A stretch of DNA of 64,000 bases from Rhynchopus sp. YZ270_cl-10 (lineage: Eukaryota; Euglenozoa; Diplonemea; Diplonemida; Diplonemidae): NCBI GenBank assembly GCA_964035575.1, contig OZ037883.1, forward strand, positions 992,001-1,056,000, written 5' to 3'. A program made the position numbers and the translations under genes. The notes beneath the pieces are model-generated. The model had not been told where the DNA came from and searched no databases. It saw nothing but the letters and a program-made list of their open reading frames with translations. Positions 12,099 through 22,551 of the stretch are shown one piece after another (the first letter of the stretch is position 1; every line of letters starts with the position of its first letter).

Positions 12099-13390
12099 TG
12101 TGCTTTCATCCGGATGGCTGGTATCGTACGTGGGTCAGTCGAAGGTGTGCCTGCACATTAACTATTCTTTTTTTTTTGGAGAGGTTTGCGCTCGAATTTT
12201 GAGGGATATCGTGCAATATCCACCAAAAGAATAGACCCAAAAAAAAAAACAATTTTTTTTGGCAGTTTCTTGTGGATAATCGACCCATTTATGTTATGTG
12301 ACCAACTGCCTGTACAGGTCAGAGCTGCACTTAACCCAATGGGCCACAGAAAATTGTTATTATTTTGTAGAAGTCTGTTTGACATACCATGACTGATACA
12401 AAGTAATAGCTCCTCTGCACAACCAGCACGCCCTCATTCTTCGTTTGCTATCTCTCAAATGACCCTCAAAATGTGCTATTACTGCAAAAAAAAAAGCAAA
12501 AAAAACAACGCTGTGGAGTGTTAGTGTCTGGGTTTCGAAACTTTTTTTTGTAGATGATGTATGCATGTGGCATAATCATCTTTTCAAAATCTTTTTTTTT
12601 TCCCCTTTTTTTCCTAAGTTGACTAAGCTCTGGCTTATGTTTTCATCTTCAAACCTTTCTCTCTTCCCCCATCTTGAGAAGACGTGGAGAGCAAATTTCT
12701 AGAGGCTCTTCTGTCTTGTTTTCATTTTATTTTATTTTTTCCTCAAGATTTTCTTTTGTTCCCCTTTTCCCCATACCACCTTACCCTCCTATGCCATTTT
12801 TATTTTTCAAAAAATTATTCTGCAGAAACAACGTTTGCATCTCATCTGCAGAGGTGTTTCCCCCCTTATTTGTCTTCCTTCTTAGGGTGACTAAGCACAC
12901 AGACAAAAGATTGATGAATAACCAATGTTCAAAACATTAAGTAATCTAATCAGACTAAGCACACACAGCACAGAGGCTGAGATTCACCTTACCAAAAACT
13001 TTTTTCCCCTTTTTCTATGAACTCCTTTCTTTTATGTACACGCTCCCCTGCTGGGATACATTCCGATATTAGGAATCACCCAGACCGGACATTATTTACC
13101 CCTCTCTTTTTTTGCCCCTTTTTTCTTGCGAAAAAAAAAAAAATGCTTCAAGACCAAAATTGTCTCAGAGGGGGGCTAAGGGATGTGAAGAGAGAGAGGA
13201 TGACCGTGATAAGTAAACTTAAAATGATTATCAAAATAAGGGCATCTCTTTCAAGATGGACTCAGAGACCCCTCCTTTTTTTATTTATTTTTTTTTAAAC
13301 TGCCCCTATATACTTTACTGCTCATATGCGAGACGAACGTTTTCTTTTGAGAATATCTTGGGGATTTTGTTATTATTATTTTATATGCGT

Positions 13391-13496
13391 TTTATACAGG
13401 TTGTATCCTAATCTGGATTCTGAATCCGCATTTTTTTCTCTGGGGGGGTTTTTTTCCCCGGAAAAAAAATTCTGATTTAGGATATAGCCTGTTTAT
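13391..13496. repeat. Foldback (inverted repeat)
   Basis: The left arm ATACAGGTTGTATCCTAATC pairs with the right arm GATTTAGGATATAGCCTGTT across a G/T-rich then A-rich centre. It is non-coding and possibly a MITE remnant. Confidence 0.5.
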
Positions 13497-14090
13497 GATA
13501 CCCTCCGAAGTGCAAAGGCTCCAGTCGAGCGACCGTGTTTAGTGAGTGGTTACCTCGTGTATTGTCAAGTAGAAAAAACAAATGAGAAGGCAAAACAAAA
13601 AAACATCTTTTCTTTGATGTTTGATGTTTGATGTTTTATTTTTCGTGTCAAAAAAAGGAAATTAAAAAAGAAGTGCAAAGCTCCAAAGAGGTTCGATTGA
13701 CAGAGCGTCACTGTCTGTATTAATACAGAGGGGTTTTTCACTTTCTTCATTCCCTTTTTTTTTTTACCTTTTTTGATTCAGGATATACCTGACACAAACC
13801 CCACAATGGGTTCTGTCTGGCCAAATATACAATTCCTGCTTTTTTTTTTTTTTTTGCGACCGTTTTTATTATTGCGTTTGTTTATCTCTTTCTATTAATG
13901 CTTTTTTTCAACCTTTCTTTTATATCACTAGTGAAACAGTGTACGTTAGCGTTTTGCTGCCTTACATATTTCACTTGTAAAAGAAATGCTTTTTCTTTTC
14001 CCCCTTTTTTTGGAAGGTGACAAAACGAGAGAATTATTGGTTCATATTTACCTTGTTTTCCGTTTTCGTGATATCCCTTTCATATGCTGA

Positions 14091-14187
14091 TATACGGAGA
14101 GGGGTTTTCACAGCTTTTTCACAACTTTTCACAACTATGTGGGTGTGAAAAGTTGTGGAAAGTTGTGGAACCCCGCTCCCTCCGTAT
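14091..14187. repeat. Long hairpin A
   Basis: The left arm begins TATACGGAGAGGGGTTTTCA and the right arm ends AACCCCGCTCCCTCCGTATA. The middle carries repeated CACAACTTTTCACAAC against GTGAAAAGTTGTGG. The arms pair with few mismatches over roughly 40 bp. Confidence 0.7.
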
Positions 14188-14197
14188 AGTACCATCA

Positions 14198-14319
14198 TAC
14201 ACGACGGCGAAGTAAATGACTTGACTTGCGGTTTTACTCTGTGATTTTCACCGTTGTAAACCAACAGTGAAACCACAAAGTAAAACCACAAGTGAAGTTA
14301 TTTACTTCGCCGTCGTGTA
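14198..14319. repeat. Long hairpin B
   Basis: TACACGACGGCGAAGTAAAT at the left pairs with ATTTACTTCGCCGTCGTGTA at the right. Pairing continues with interruptions through GGTTTTACTCTGTG and CACAAAGTAAAACC. It lies about 10 bp from hairpin A, so the two may be one nested foldback element. Confidence 0.7.
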
Positions 14320-15042
14320 CCCCCATCTCCTATTACTGTGTTATCCCATGCTCCTTTCGCCTTGAGAGACAGAATATTCCTGTGAGGCATATTCATCTTC
14401 AAGCTTCTTTTTTCCCGGGTTTTTTTTTTCTTTTTCACTCTTTTTCAAATAATATTGCGTGGAGTTCACAAAGGTGGTGTCTCACACGGTATCAATTTTT
14501 CAAATAAAAATAAAAAAAGACAACACAGTGACAGGTCTCCGTTTATATCTGAATTTTTTTTTTTTTCTTTTTTTCGTCGTTTTCTCTTTTATTGCTTCAA
14601 GAAAGACTTCCAGGCATTTCCCTCAAAGGGGAAAATGAAGGCCAGCAAATTGGAAGCGACACTCCTCTATTTTGACCCCCCAATTGATTTTTTTTTAAAA
14701 CTGCCCCTCCCCTTCCACTCGTAACTACAACCCTGTGTGACCCTTCTTCCCGCCAGTACTACGCTAACTACGTCTAACTAAAGCATCCACCTTTCTTCGT
14801 TCTGGCGCTGACCCCCCCTCTCATCGCATATTGGGTTCGTTACTAATTACCTCCTTGCAATCTTTCCAGCTCTCCGTTTTTTTTAAAGTGTCTGCGTCCA
14901 CCGCTGTACGGTGGGGCGTTTGCACTTTTCAATTTCTCTCTTTTTTTTCTTATATGTTTGCACAGAGCGAGGCATTTTTCATCTTTCAAGCTTTCTTTTT
15001 AAAGGTGGCCAAGCTCCAACAGCGCATCATATCAAAAAGCGC

Positions 15043-15089
15043 AAATTGCGATAACACGTATACTTTTTGTGTACGTGTTATCGCAATTT
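15043..15089. repeat. Perfect 20-bp-stem hairpin
   Basis: AAATTGCGATAACACGTATAC, an arm of about 20 bp, is followed after a seven-base T-rich loop by its near-exact complement GTACGTGTTATCGCAATTT. It is non-coding. Confidence 0.75.
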
Positions 15090-15772
15090 ACCCTATCAAA
15101 AATTATACCCAAAAATAACCCCCTTTTTTGGATGTGCACAAGAGGCGCGTTCATATTTTTTCAAGGTTCTCTCTTATTTTATTTATTTTCTGGAAGTCGT
15201 CATCTTTCTCTTCCTGCCCACCTTTCTCTCTTTTCCCCACAATTTTTTTGTCTTTGCTTGCAGCAATGTGGGTTGGCCTTGCAGGTTTGCAACTTTGCAC
15301 TGTCCCCAGCATGCATTTTCAAATGTTTGTCACTCGTCTACTCACCCCCCGCCTTTCAAGGGTTCAACCAATATCCTCCAAAAGTGATGGCTGTCTTGTA
15401 CAATAGCTGCACTGAACCAACAGATGCTTTCCCAAAGCCCAAGCGGAAACCCTGTTTTCGTGTTCCTTTATCACTGCGTTATTCTCCCTTCCTTGTAACA
15501 TGTCCCACTCACCTACAAATATCATTGATGAAAAAAAAAAAAAAAAAACGCGTGATTGTTTTGTTTTGTTTGGCGAGTGCCTGTGAAAAGGGGAAGGGGG
15601 AATGTGCGAAGACAAAAAAAAAAAGCCCCTTTTTACAAAAAAAAGAAGAAGGAAACCAACAAGGTAGTCCCAAAATGGGCGTGTATGTATTTTCTTTTTT
15701 TTTTTAAATAGATATGTGCGCTTGGGAGAGGCACATTTATCTCTCAATTTTTATTTTTTTAAATCTATTTCG

Positions 15773-15820
15773 AGGTGACTGGTCACGTGAGACTTAAGAT
15801 CATCTTACCAACTTTTCTTT
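15773..15820 (+). repeat. Hairpin module R1
   Basis: GGTGACTGGTCACGTGAGAC then TTAAGATCATCTTACCAACT. The stem has switched from AGC/GCT to GTC/GAC while remaining paired. Confidence 0.6.
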
Positions 15821-16434
15821 TTCCCTTTGTCGTTTTTTTTTTTTGTTTTGTTTTTGTTTTTATTTTTGTAAACCAGAACAAACTTTGTTGTTAGACATTC
15901 CTTAGTTCCTGTATTCGTATCAGAGAGGGAGCACGGGATATTTTTAGCTTTTTATTCAACAACAACAACTGCACCAAAAAACAGTCCCCATTCTTTTTCA
16001 ACGATGGGCAAACAAACAAACAAACAAATCGAAAAGAAAAAAAAAAACTGACAAAAACTCCCTCCCACCCCTTCAATACCACTGCCAAAATGAACGGTGA
16101 TGTGTGCCCTCTTCCCTCAAGGTAAGAGGGTACACGCCATCCTCAAAAGCTTTCTTTTCATTTCATTTTCGTCGTGCCAACTATTTAATGATCACCATGT
16201 ATTTTATTTGGCGGATCCGGTAGGCACTGCAAAACAAATAAGAAGAAAAGCCTGTAACGACAAAGTTAATTGATGACAAGTTTTTTTTTTGTCACCCATA
16301 TTGGTGTAGTGTTGGAAAGCAAGAGAAAAAAAGAAATAATAATGAGATAGGCGACTGAAAGAATTGTTTTTTTTAAAAAAATACATGTACTATATTGACA
16401 CCCTTTTTGGTTTTTTTTACCCTACGAAGTGTCA

Positions 16435-16585
16435 GTGCCTGCGTCCCAGAGGCGTTTTGCACTGTCAGCTTCACCCTTTTTTTTCTTTTTTAAAGTGCTC
16501 TCTGGGGTTCGATAACCCACGGAGAACCAGTGCCTGCGTCCGCCGATGAACGGTGAGGCGCGTCTGCACTTTCAACTTTTATTTT
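16435..16585 (+). repeat. Two R3 modules with a GGTTCGATAACC hairpin
   Basis: GTGCCTGCGTCCCAGAGGCG at 16435 is followed by GGGGTTCGATAACCCACGGA at about 16504 and a second GTGCCTGCGTCCGCCGATGA unit. The GGTTCGATAACC core resembles a tRNA T-arm or B-box, but I see no A-box upstream, so a tRNA-derived SINE is only a possibility. Similar units lie at 20232, 39354 and, inverted, at 26160-26245. Confidence 0.55.
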
Positions 16586-16920
16586 GTTGTGTGTGTGTGT
16601 GTGTGTAAAAAGGACTTTTCTTGAAGATTTCGTCGCATTTAGTTATTTATTTCTTTTTTCTTTTGAATTTTTTTTTGATCTCACCACATATGTGTTCTCT
16701 CTGCTCAGGAGAACGTCACGACTCAAGCACATTTTTTTTAGCTGTAGTGCCCACATCTCATGAAAGAGACGAGAAGAAAAATAAAACAAGAGCGTGGCAC
16801 TACTCTCTATTGACTCTTCATATACCCCCCATCGTAACGTTTCTGCTCCTGCTGCATTAACGGCAGTTCCAGTACGCAAAAAACAAAAACAAAAAAAAAC
16901 AAAAAACAATACTTCATTTT

Positions 16921-16965
16921 TTGACTAAGCTCCAAGCGGCTTAGACTTATTTTACCAAACCTATT
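16921..16965 (+). repeat. Hairpin module R1
   Basis: TTGACTAAGCTCCAAGCGGC then TTAGACTTATTTTACCAAAC, with a perfect CTAAGC/GCTTAG stem and a loop unlike other copies. Confidence 0.6.
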
Positions 16966-17149
16966 TTTTATTTCTATTTTTGTTTTTTGAATTCGCTTTC
17001 AAAAAAAATCCAATTAACAACAACCCCCCTCTTTTTGTTCCTCCCGTTTTTCGATGTGTGTACCTTGCCAAATGTGAGGTGCATTCATTCATCTTCAAAA
17101 ATGTTTTTATTTTTGTGGCGTTTTTTTTTTTTTTTTTTTGCTTCCGTTG

Positions 17150-17945
17150 GTGTGGCTGAAACCAGCAAATTTCACTGCTAAAGAACTGCTAACAAACTGC
17201 TAAATAATACCCTTTTTTTAGGGGTGGTGTATAAAAACATTTTTTTACCTTGGTTTTTCCACTCCCCCTGTTGGCGCGCCTCCACTCTTGCACACCCATG
17301 TGTGACCCCACCGTTGAACGCAATTGACTCGCTGAGTCAAAAGAACGCACAGAACGGGGCTGGAAAAAATCACGAAAAACGCGTTCCGTGCGCCTGCGGC
17401 GCCTACAAAGTAAGTTTTCCCCTGAGTATGCTGTGTATACTGTGTATACTGTGTATACTGTGTATACTGTGTATACTGTGTATACTGTGTATACTGTGTA
17501 TACTGTGTATACTGTGTATACTGTGTATACTGTGTATACTGTGTATACTGTGTATACTGTGTATACTGTGTATACTGTGTATACTGTGTATACTGTGTAT
17601 ACTGTGTATACTGTGTATACTGTGTATACTGTGTATACTGTGTATACTGTGTATACTGTGTATACTGTGTATACTGTGTATACTGTGTATACTGTGTATA
17701 CTGCGGAAATTGACCAAAAACGAGAACTTGTCCATTTCGGCGAATTGACCCCACCACTGGCCGGACGGATTCCGGAAATGCAAATGCCGGCGTTAAAAAG
17801 CTCACCAACGAAAAAAAAAAAATTTTTTTTCCAACACCCGTGGGGAAAAAAGTTTTTATACACCACCCCCCCAAAAATGCATGCTAACAAAGTGCTAACA
17901 AACTGCTAAATAATACCCTTTTTTTTGGGTTCAGCCACACCATCC
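17150..17945. mobile_element. Nested inverted-repeat element around a 9-bp minisatellite
   Basis: The outer inverted arms are GGTGTGGCTGAAACC (about 17151) and GGTTCAGCCACACC (about 17929). Inside them is a direct repeat, TGCTAACAAACTGCTAAATA followed by ATACCCTTTTTTT, at about 17186-17220 and 17893-17927. Inside that are inner inverted arms GGTGGTGTATAAAAAC (17222) and GTTTTTATACACCACC (about 17852). The core holds the (TGTGTATAC)n array. The segment GAGAACTTGTCCATTTCGGC (about 17720) is also found, diverged, near 26530. There is no transposase ORF, and open frames across the array are artefacts of the 9-bp period. Confidence 0.6.
17427..17702. repeat. 9-bp minisatellite (ACTGTGTAT)n
   Basis: About 30 uninterrupted copies of a 9-bp unit. 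Because 9 is divisible by 3, all frames without a stop in the unit stay open, giving false VYTVYT or CILCIL proteins on both strands. Confidence 0.95.
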
Positions 17946-18774
17946 GTGCGTTTTTCACCATTTGATTTTGAAATTAAAGCAAACAAGTAAAGTTAAAAAA
18001 AGTCTCTCAATTCCATTTCTCTTTTTTTTTCCACTATATTGTTCCCGTTCGTGGGGTGAAGAGGGTCAACGAGAGATCTTCTACCCTGGGTCAATCGGTG
18101 TAAAAAAATTTTTTTTTTCAACTTTTCCAACTCAACTCTTTTTTCCTTTCGTTTGTCTACTCTGCACCCTCACCTCCCAAGAGATTTTTATGCACAGAAA
18201 AATACCCCTTTTTTTTGCCCCATTTCCTTTGTTGATAAACGCCCCTCATTTTTTTTTCTCTTTCTTTGGGGGCGTTTTGAGCGTTTTAAAAGATGTTAAG
18301 CACACAGCGTGACACCTTTTCATCAAAAATTATTTTATTTTCTTCAAAATACAGAGAGTATTGCTTGATTTTACTCTATTCTAGAATAGTTCGGTACAGT
18401 TCGGGAGGGGGAAAACCCGCGCTATTTCTTTTTTTTTTTTTTTTGAAGAAGAAAATTGCAGTGTGTCTTTTGGACAGAGTTTGAACAACACAATAAGCGC
18501 ATTTTTTTAAAACAAGGTGACTATGAGAGAAAAGGGAAGAGGTTCATCTTACAAACTTTTTTTTTCCCCCTCTCTTTTTTACATGGCGCTTTTTGCAGAC
18601 AATCTACAAGAATGCAAAAGGTTGCCAAACATAATTAGAAAAGAGAGAAATATTGCAAATAGTATGGTAGGGACAACCTTCCTTTGCCTTGACGGTTTTC
18701 AGCTCAATACAAGGTTAGGAAGGTCTGGTCTCCGTGAGCTGCGCACCCTCCCATCGTACCCCTTAGGGCAGTGC

Positions 18775-18940
18775 TGGCAAGATACGAGGATACGGAGAAT
18801 ATGGATACATACGGATACGGGATACGTAAGAATACGTTAAGGATCTAGTAAGGATTAGAGATACAGATACGGGATACGGAGGAGACCGTATCCGTATCCC
18901 TGATCCTGAAAAATCACCGTATCCTACCGTATCCGCCCAT
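18775..18940. repeat. Degenerate GATACGG repeat with foldback
   Basis: Many imperfect copies of GATACGG or GATACGAG on the top strand (18780-18880) are followed by inverted copies (CCGTATCC, 18886-18937). The whole can fold into a hairpin. It is non-coding. Confidence 0.6.
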
Positions 18941-19772
18941 CACTGCCTTAGGGGGGGGGGGGAGTACGTGTGATCGGCATGTTTTATTCACCCTCAAATT
19001 AATGCCTCCCGTTTCTCGCGGGTGCAGTCAGTACCATGATGTTGCTAGGTGGCATCAGTTGGTCTGATTTAACCGCAGAATGGTGTTGTTGTGACATCAT
19101 TTAAAATCTGAACGGGATTTCTGTCTTTTATCACCCAATAGTCGCGAAAAAAAAGAAAACAATCTAAATTACACAGAGGGAAAAAAAAAAATGTAAAAGT
19201 AATTAATAAACCTAGTGGAGCACCTCCTCGAGGTGTGGAAACTAAGAAGATTTCAAAAAACGAATGAAACAGAACAAAACAAAACAAAAACAACGAGATT
19301 AAAAAAAGGAAGGAAAGTAAAAACTAAGAATAGCCATGAGAACCGAGCTCCACTGTGAGTGTCGAACTTTGTTGCTATTTTTATTTTTATTTTTATTTTT
19401 TTCATTTCTGATTTTCGTTGGCAAAACAAAAGGTTAAGAACAGTGCCCACCAATGGATATCCTACTTTTAACCTCCCTACAAAGACGCATTTATTTTGTG
19501 GATTTTCTTTTTATTTATTTCACCAATATTATGCAAGAGACAACACACCATGTTTTGTCTCTTTATTTAAAACCCATATTCCATTTTTTTTTTTTTTTCT
19601 GGTGACACTACTTTTCATAAACCCTTTTCAAAAAAAAAACAGTGACAGGACACGTTCCTCTCTCACTCAACCAAAAATTTTTTGGTGACACAAAAAAAAA
19701 AAAAAAACTGTCACATACCATCTGCCTTGCAGGGTTATTGTATGCCCTGCTCTCTCCATCTTCACCCCTCAC

Positions 19773-19815
19773 TGGTGACTAAGCACGAGAGGCTTAGGAT
19801 CACGCAACCTTTTTT
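19773..19815 (+). repeat. Hairpin module R1
   Basis: GGTGACTAAGCACGAGAGGC then TTAGGATCACGCAACC and a T tract. It is close to the apparent consensus. Confidence 0.65.
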
Positions 19816-20224
19816 TTTCTTTGCGGTTAGGCACCATACAATAAAAATAAGGTAATATTGTCTTTCCCGAAATGATTCTTACTTTTTTTTTTTGTTTTTT
19901 TTTTTTTTTTTTGAAGATGTGTGTTACCTACCGTTTCCGTTCATCTTCCAGGGTTTTTATTTTATTTTTGGGTTTTTTTTGTTTTGCTCAGAGCAATGGA
20001 GTGCAACAAACCAAATCAAAATAATGATAAAAAATATTGTCACAATTTTTCGCATTTTTCTTTTAAAAATGGGGCTAGTATTTGAGTGTACCAACAAAAC
20101 GCAGCTCCTTTTTTTTGTTTTCTTTTCGTATATTTTGTATCTTTATTTGCAAAAAAAAAAAGCTGTTCCTTTGTGAATGTTACTTTATTGGCATCCTTTT
20201 TTTCCTGCTAACAGTTTCCCTGTC

Positions 20225-20310
20225 AGCAACTCCCACTCCGGGGTTCGACAACCCACGGAGTGTTAGTGCCTGCGTAGAAGCGTTTTTGCACTATCAACTT
20301 CACTTTTTTT
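20225..20310 (+). repeat. R3 module with GGTTCGACAACC core
   Basis: CCGGGGTTCGACAACCCACG, GTGTTAGTGCCTGCGT and TTGCACTATCAACTTCACTT, followed by a T tract. It is the same architecture as 39354-39420. Confidence 0.6.
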
Positions 20311-21933
20311 TGAAAAGGCCAACCAGGTAAGGTTATTCTAAAACAAAGGTTTTTTTTTTTTGTTTTTTTTGTTTAAAATTGGTGACTTTTGTATTAAAAG
20401 TATTGCCGTCCGATTCTGGCGCTGTGCTTGCTGTTATGATGCATACCATTTTAGACAAAAAATACTCAAAACAATTTTTTCCCGCTTTTTTTTCTCTTCC
20501 TTTTGTTTTGGTGTGTCAGAAAATGCCAAAAAAACGCACCCTGAACAAAGTCCTAATGAAGTGACCCTTTTTTTTTTTTTTTGGATGCAGCCACACCATT
20601 TTTTTTGCTTTTAGTTTGGGAGTCGAGTGGTACCGTATCGTCGTTCTCTGTCTGTAGATAACACAGAAAAGCCTTACCTTCCAGATTCCATTATTTTTTT
20701 TTCCTCATTTCACACTCAGGATGTATTTCGTGCCCCAAATGGCTATTTATCTTTGTCCCTCCAAAACTCCCCTTTTTCTTTGGAAGGCAGTTCGTCATTT
20801 TTGTTGTCATCAAGGATATCTCTAAATCCGTCCCTTTTTGGCCAAATTCCGAAATCCCAATCCAAAAAATTCCCTGTTTTTTTGGTATAGTTTTTGGGCT
20901 GTTTTTTGACTTTTTTGTGGGGGGAAAAAAAAAAATTCCCGATATGTCGTCAGGGCTCTCGCCGGGGTTCATTTGGGGTCCCGAGCTTTCCCCCCGTAAA
21001 AGCGGTCGCTGCGCGCGCTTCGCGCGCGCGACTCCCTGCCAGTGCAGGGAGGCGTGGCGCTTTCTCCCCTCTGATGCACAAAAGGCAGGTGGGGAGGGTG
21101 AACCACAATCCGTAGTGTGTCAGCCTTATCAGTAACCTCGGTACATTTATGAAAGGAACGGCAGTCATGGCACCCAAAGGTTCCTGGCGAAGCCACGGTA
21201 CGCAACATTTGAGATCTCCTCCGTCTTCCAACCCTCATAATTCAATGCGATTGACACGTCTTCTCCTTCTTCTTGTGCACAACCTCAAATGTCTCTGATG
21301 CTGGACGTTTGCCTGCAACTGACGTGAACATCCGCACCCACAACTACAGCAACGCCTGCAGAGCCAGTTTTTTCCTCAAAAATCTGGGATTTTTTTTTTC
21401 CTTTTCCCCTTTTTTCGCTTTATTTGATCGCGTTGATCGATCGCATCCCACAGGCGAAACTCTCTGGGGGTGGGGTGGAGTAGAATGTACTTGAAATTGC
21501 TGTAGGGAAAAACAGGGAATTTTTTTCAGGGAATTTTTTTATTTTTCCGAAATCCCAATCCCAATCCAGAATTAGAAAAATCCCTGGTTGTCATCCGCAA
21601 AAAAAAAGTTTTATTTTGTCGTTTTTTTTTTTTAAATATTTTCTCGGACCCACACCCCCAGATCTCGTTCACAAAAATCGCAACAGAACGTTAGGGATGA
21701 AAGGGCTATTCTCTTTGTCTTTATTTCATTTCCCCCTCCCTCCCTCCTTCCCTTCATTTTCAGACATCAATCGAAATGGATGTAGGACATGGTTGGGGGT
21801 CCACCCCGGTCATATACCAAGGTACACTGTCATGAGAGGAGGCTTTTGTATTTCAAAGCAAAAAATTTTTTCCTTCTTCAAAATCCATTCTTGAATTGAA
21901 GTTTGTGAATGTAAGGCTTGAGGGTAGGGGGTG

Positions 21934-22108
21934 ATGATGTCAGTATTGTGGTGGGAGCCCATTGGAATCATCCGGTTCCCTTCCGTAAAAGAGTTGCAGA
22001 GGTTACGAGATACAATAAAAAAAAAATTGGAATACGCAAAATACAAATGCATCACAATACACGTGTATTGTGATGTATTTTGCGTATTCCAATGGGCTCC
22101 CATCACAC
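21934..22108. repeat. Long palindrome split by a 57-bp poly(A)-tailed insertion
   Basis: The right arm (22055-22108) is complementary first to 22026-22054 (GGAATACGCAAAATAC, ATCACAATACAC) and then to 21934-21968 (GATGTCAGTATTGTGGTGGG, AGCCCATTGGAAT). The left arm is thus interrupted by 21969-22025. That insert ends in a run of A, and the 8-bp ATTGGAAT stands on both sides of it (21961-21968 and 22026-22033), as in a target-site duplication of a retroposed short RNA. Confidence 0.75.
21969..22025 (+). mobile_element. 57-bp poly(A)-tailed insertion with 8-bp duplication
   Basis: It starts CATCCGGTTCCCTTCCG and ends ACGAGATACAAT plus about ten A. It is flanked by ATTGGAAT direct repeats. The poly(A) end and target duplication are hallmarks of target-primed reverse transcription of a small RNA. 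I do not recognise the source RNA. Confidence 0.6.
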
Positions 22109-22551
22109 TGACATTATTAGGTAAGGGGGGGAAATGCCTTTCCTTCAGATTGATTCATTTGACTCATTCAAAGCGCGCCATTTTTTTTCTTTCTTTTTTC
22201 TTTTTTTTAAATGCCTGCGTCCGCCGATGTCCGATGTCAGTCGTTTGCATTTTTTTCCTTTTCCAACTACTCTTTCAAAGACGGCCATATGCACTGTTTC
22301 TTTTTGAAGCATACGTGTTCATCTTATTTTTCTCCCCCCTCTTTGGGGTGAGGGGATACCTCTGCCAGCATAGTCCCCTTACCCCTTTTCTTCTCAACCC
22401 TTCCCCAACCCTTCGAAAAATCCACAAAAAAAAAAAAAAAATCCTCAGAGGAACAAACGAAATCAAAATATATTTTTTTTTCTATTCTCCCATCAAAACC
22501 CCTTCTCCTTCAACTTCATTTCAGAAAAAAAAAAATACACAAATTCTTTAA

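Larger units (their letters stand above)
1..22551. other. Gene-poor, repeat-rich region
   Basis: I find no ORF here with recognisable protein character. Open frames are short and mostly translate homopolymers (Phe, Lys, Ser runs). The stretch is full of long T and A tracts, short hairpin modules that recur in the later spacers, small inverted-repeat elements and foldbacks. The individual pieces I could delimit are listed separately. Small exons of a gene with long introns cannot be excluded, because the first gene downstream lacks an AUG at its 5' end. Confidence 0.7.

Noticed and set aside
15069-15707. 212-residue frame in the gene-poor region
   Set aside because: It is composed of Phe/Leu/Ser and Lys runs from T and A tracts, includes a palindrome at its start, and shows no domain.
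16500-16525. Possible tRNA gene from GGTTCGATAACC
   Set aside because: Only a T-arm-like hairpin is present. There are no A-box, anticodon arm or acceptor stem at the right spacing, and the unit is repeated with non-tRNA flanks.
17427-17702. CRISPR-like array
   Set aside because: Units are contiguous 9-bp copies without spacers, in a eukaryotic context. The same applies to 51311-51556.
17189-17909. Long frames on both strands translating VYTVYT, CILCIL, HSIHSI or QYTQYT
   Set aside because: They are produced by a 9-bp tandem array whose period keeps every stop-free frame open. The flanks are repeat arms, not protein.
21931-22551. 206-residue frame upstream of the first gene
   Set aside because: It runs through the interrupted palindrome and homopolymer tracts and has no protein character.
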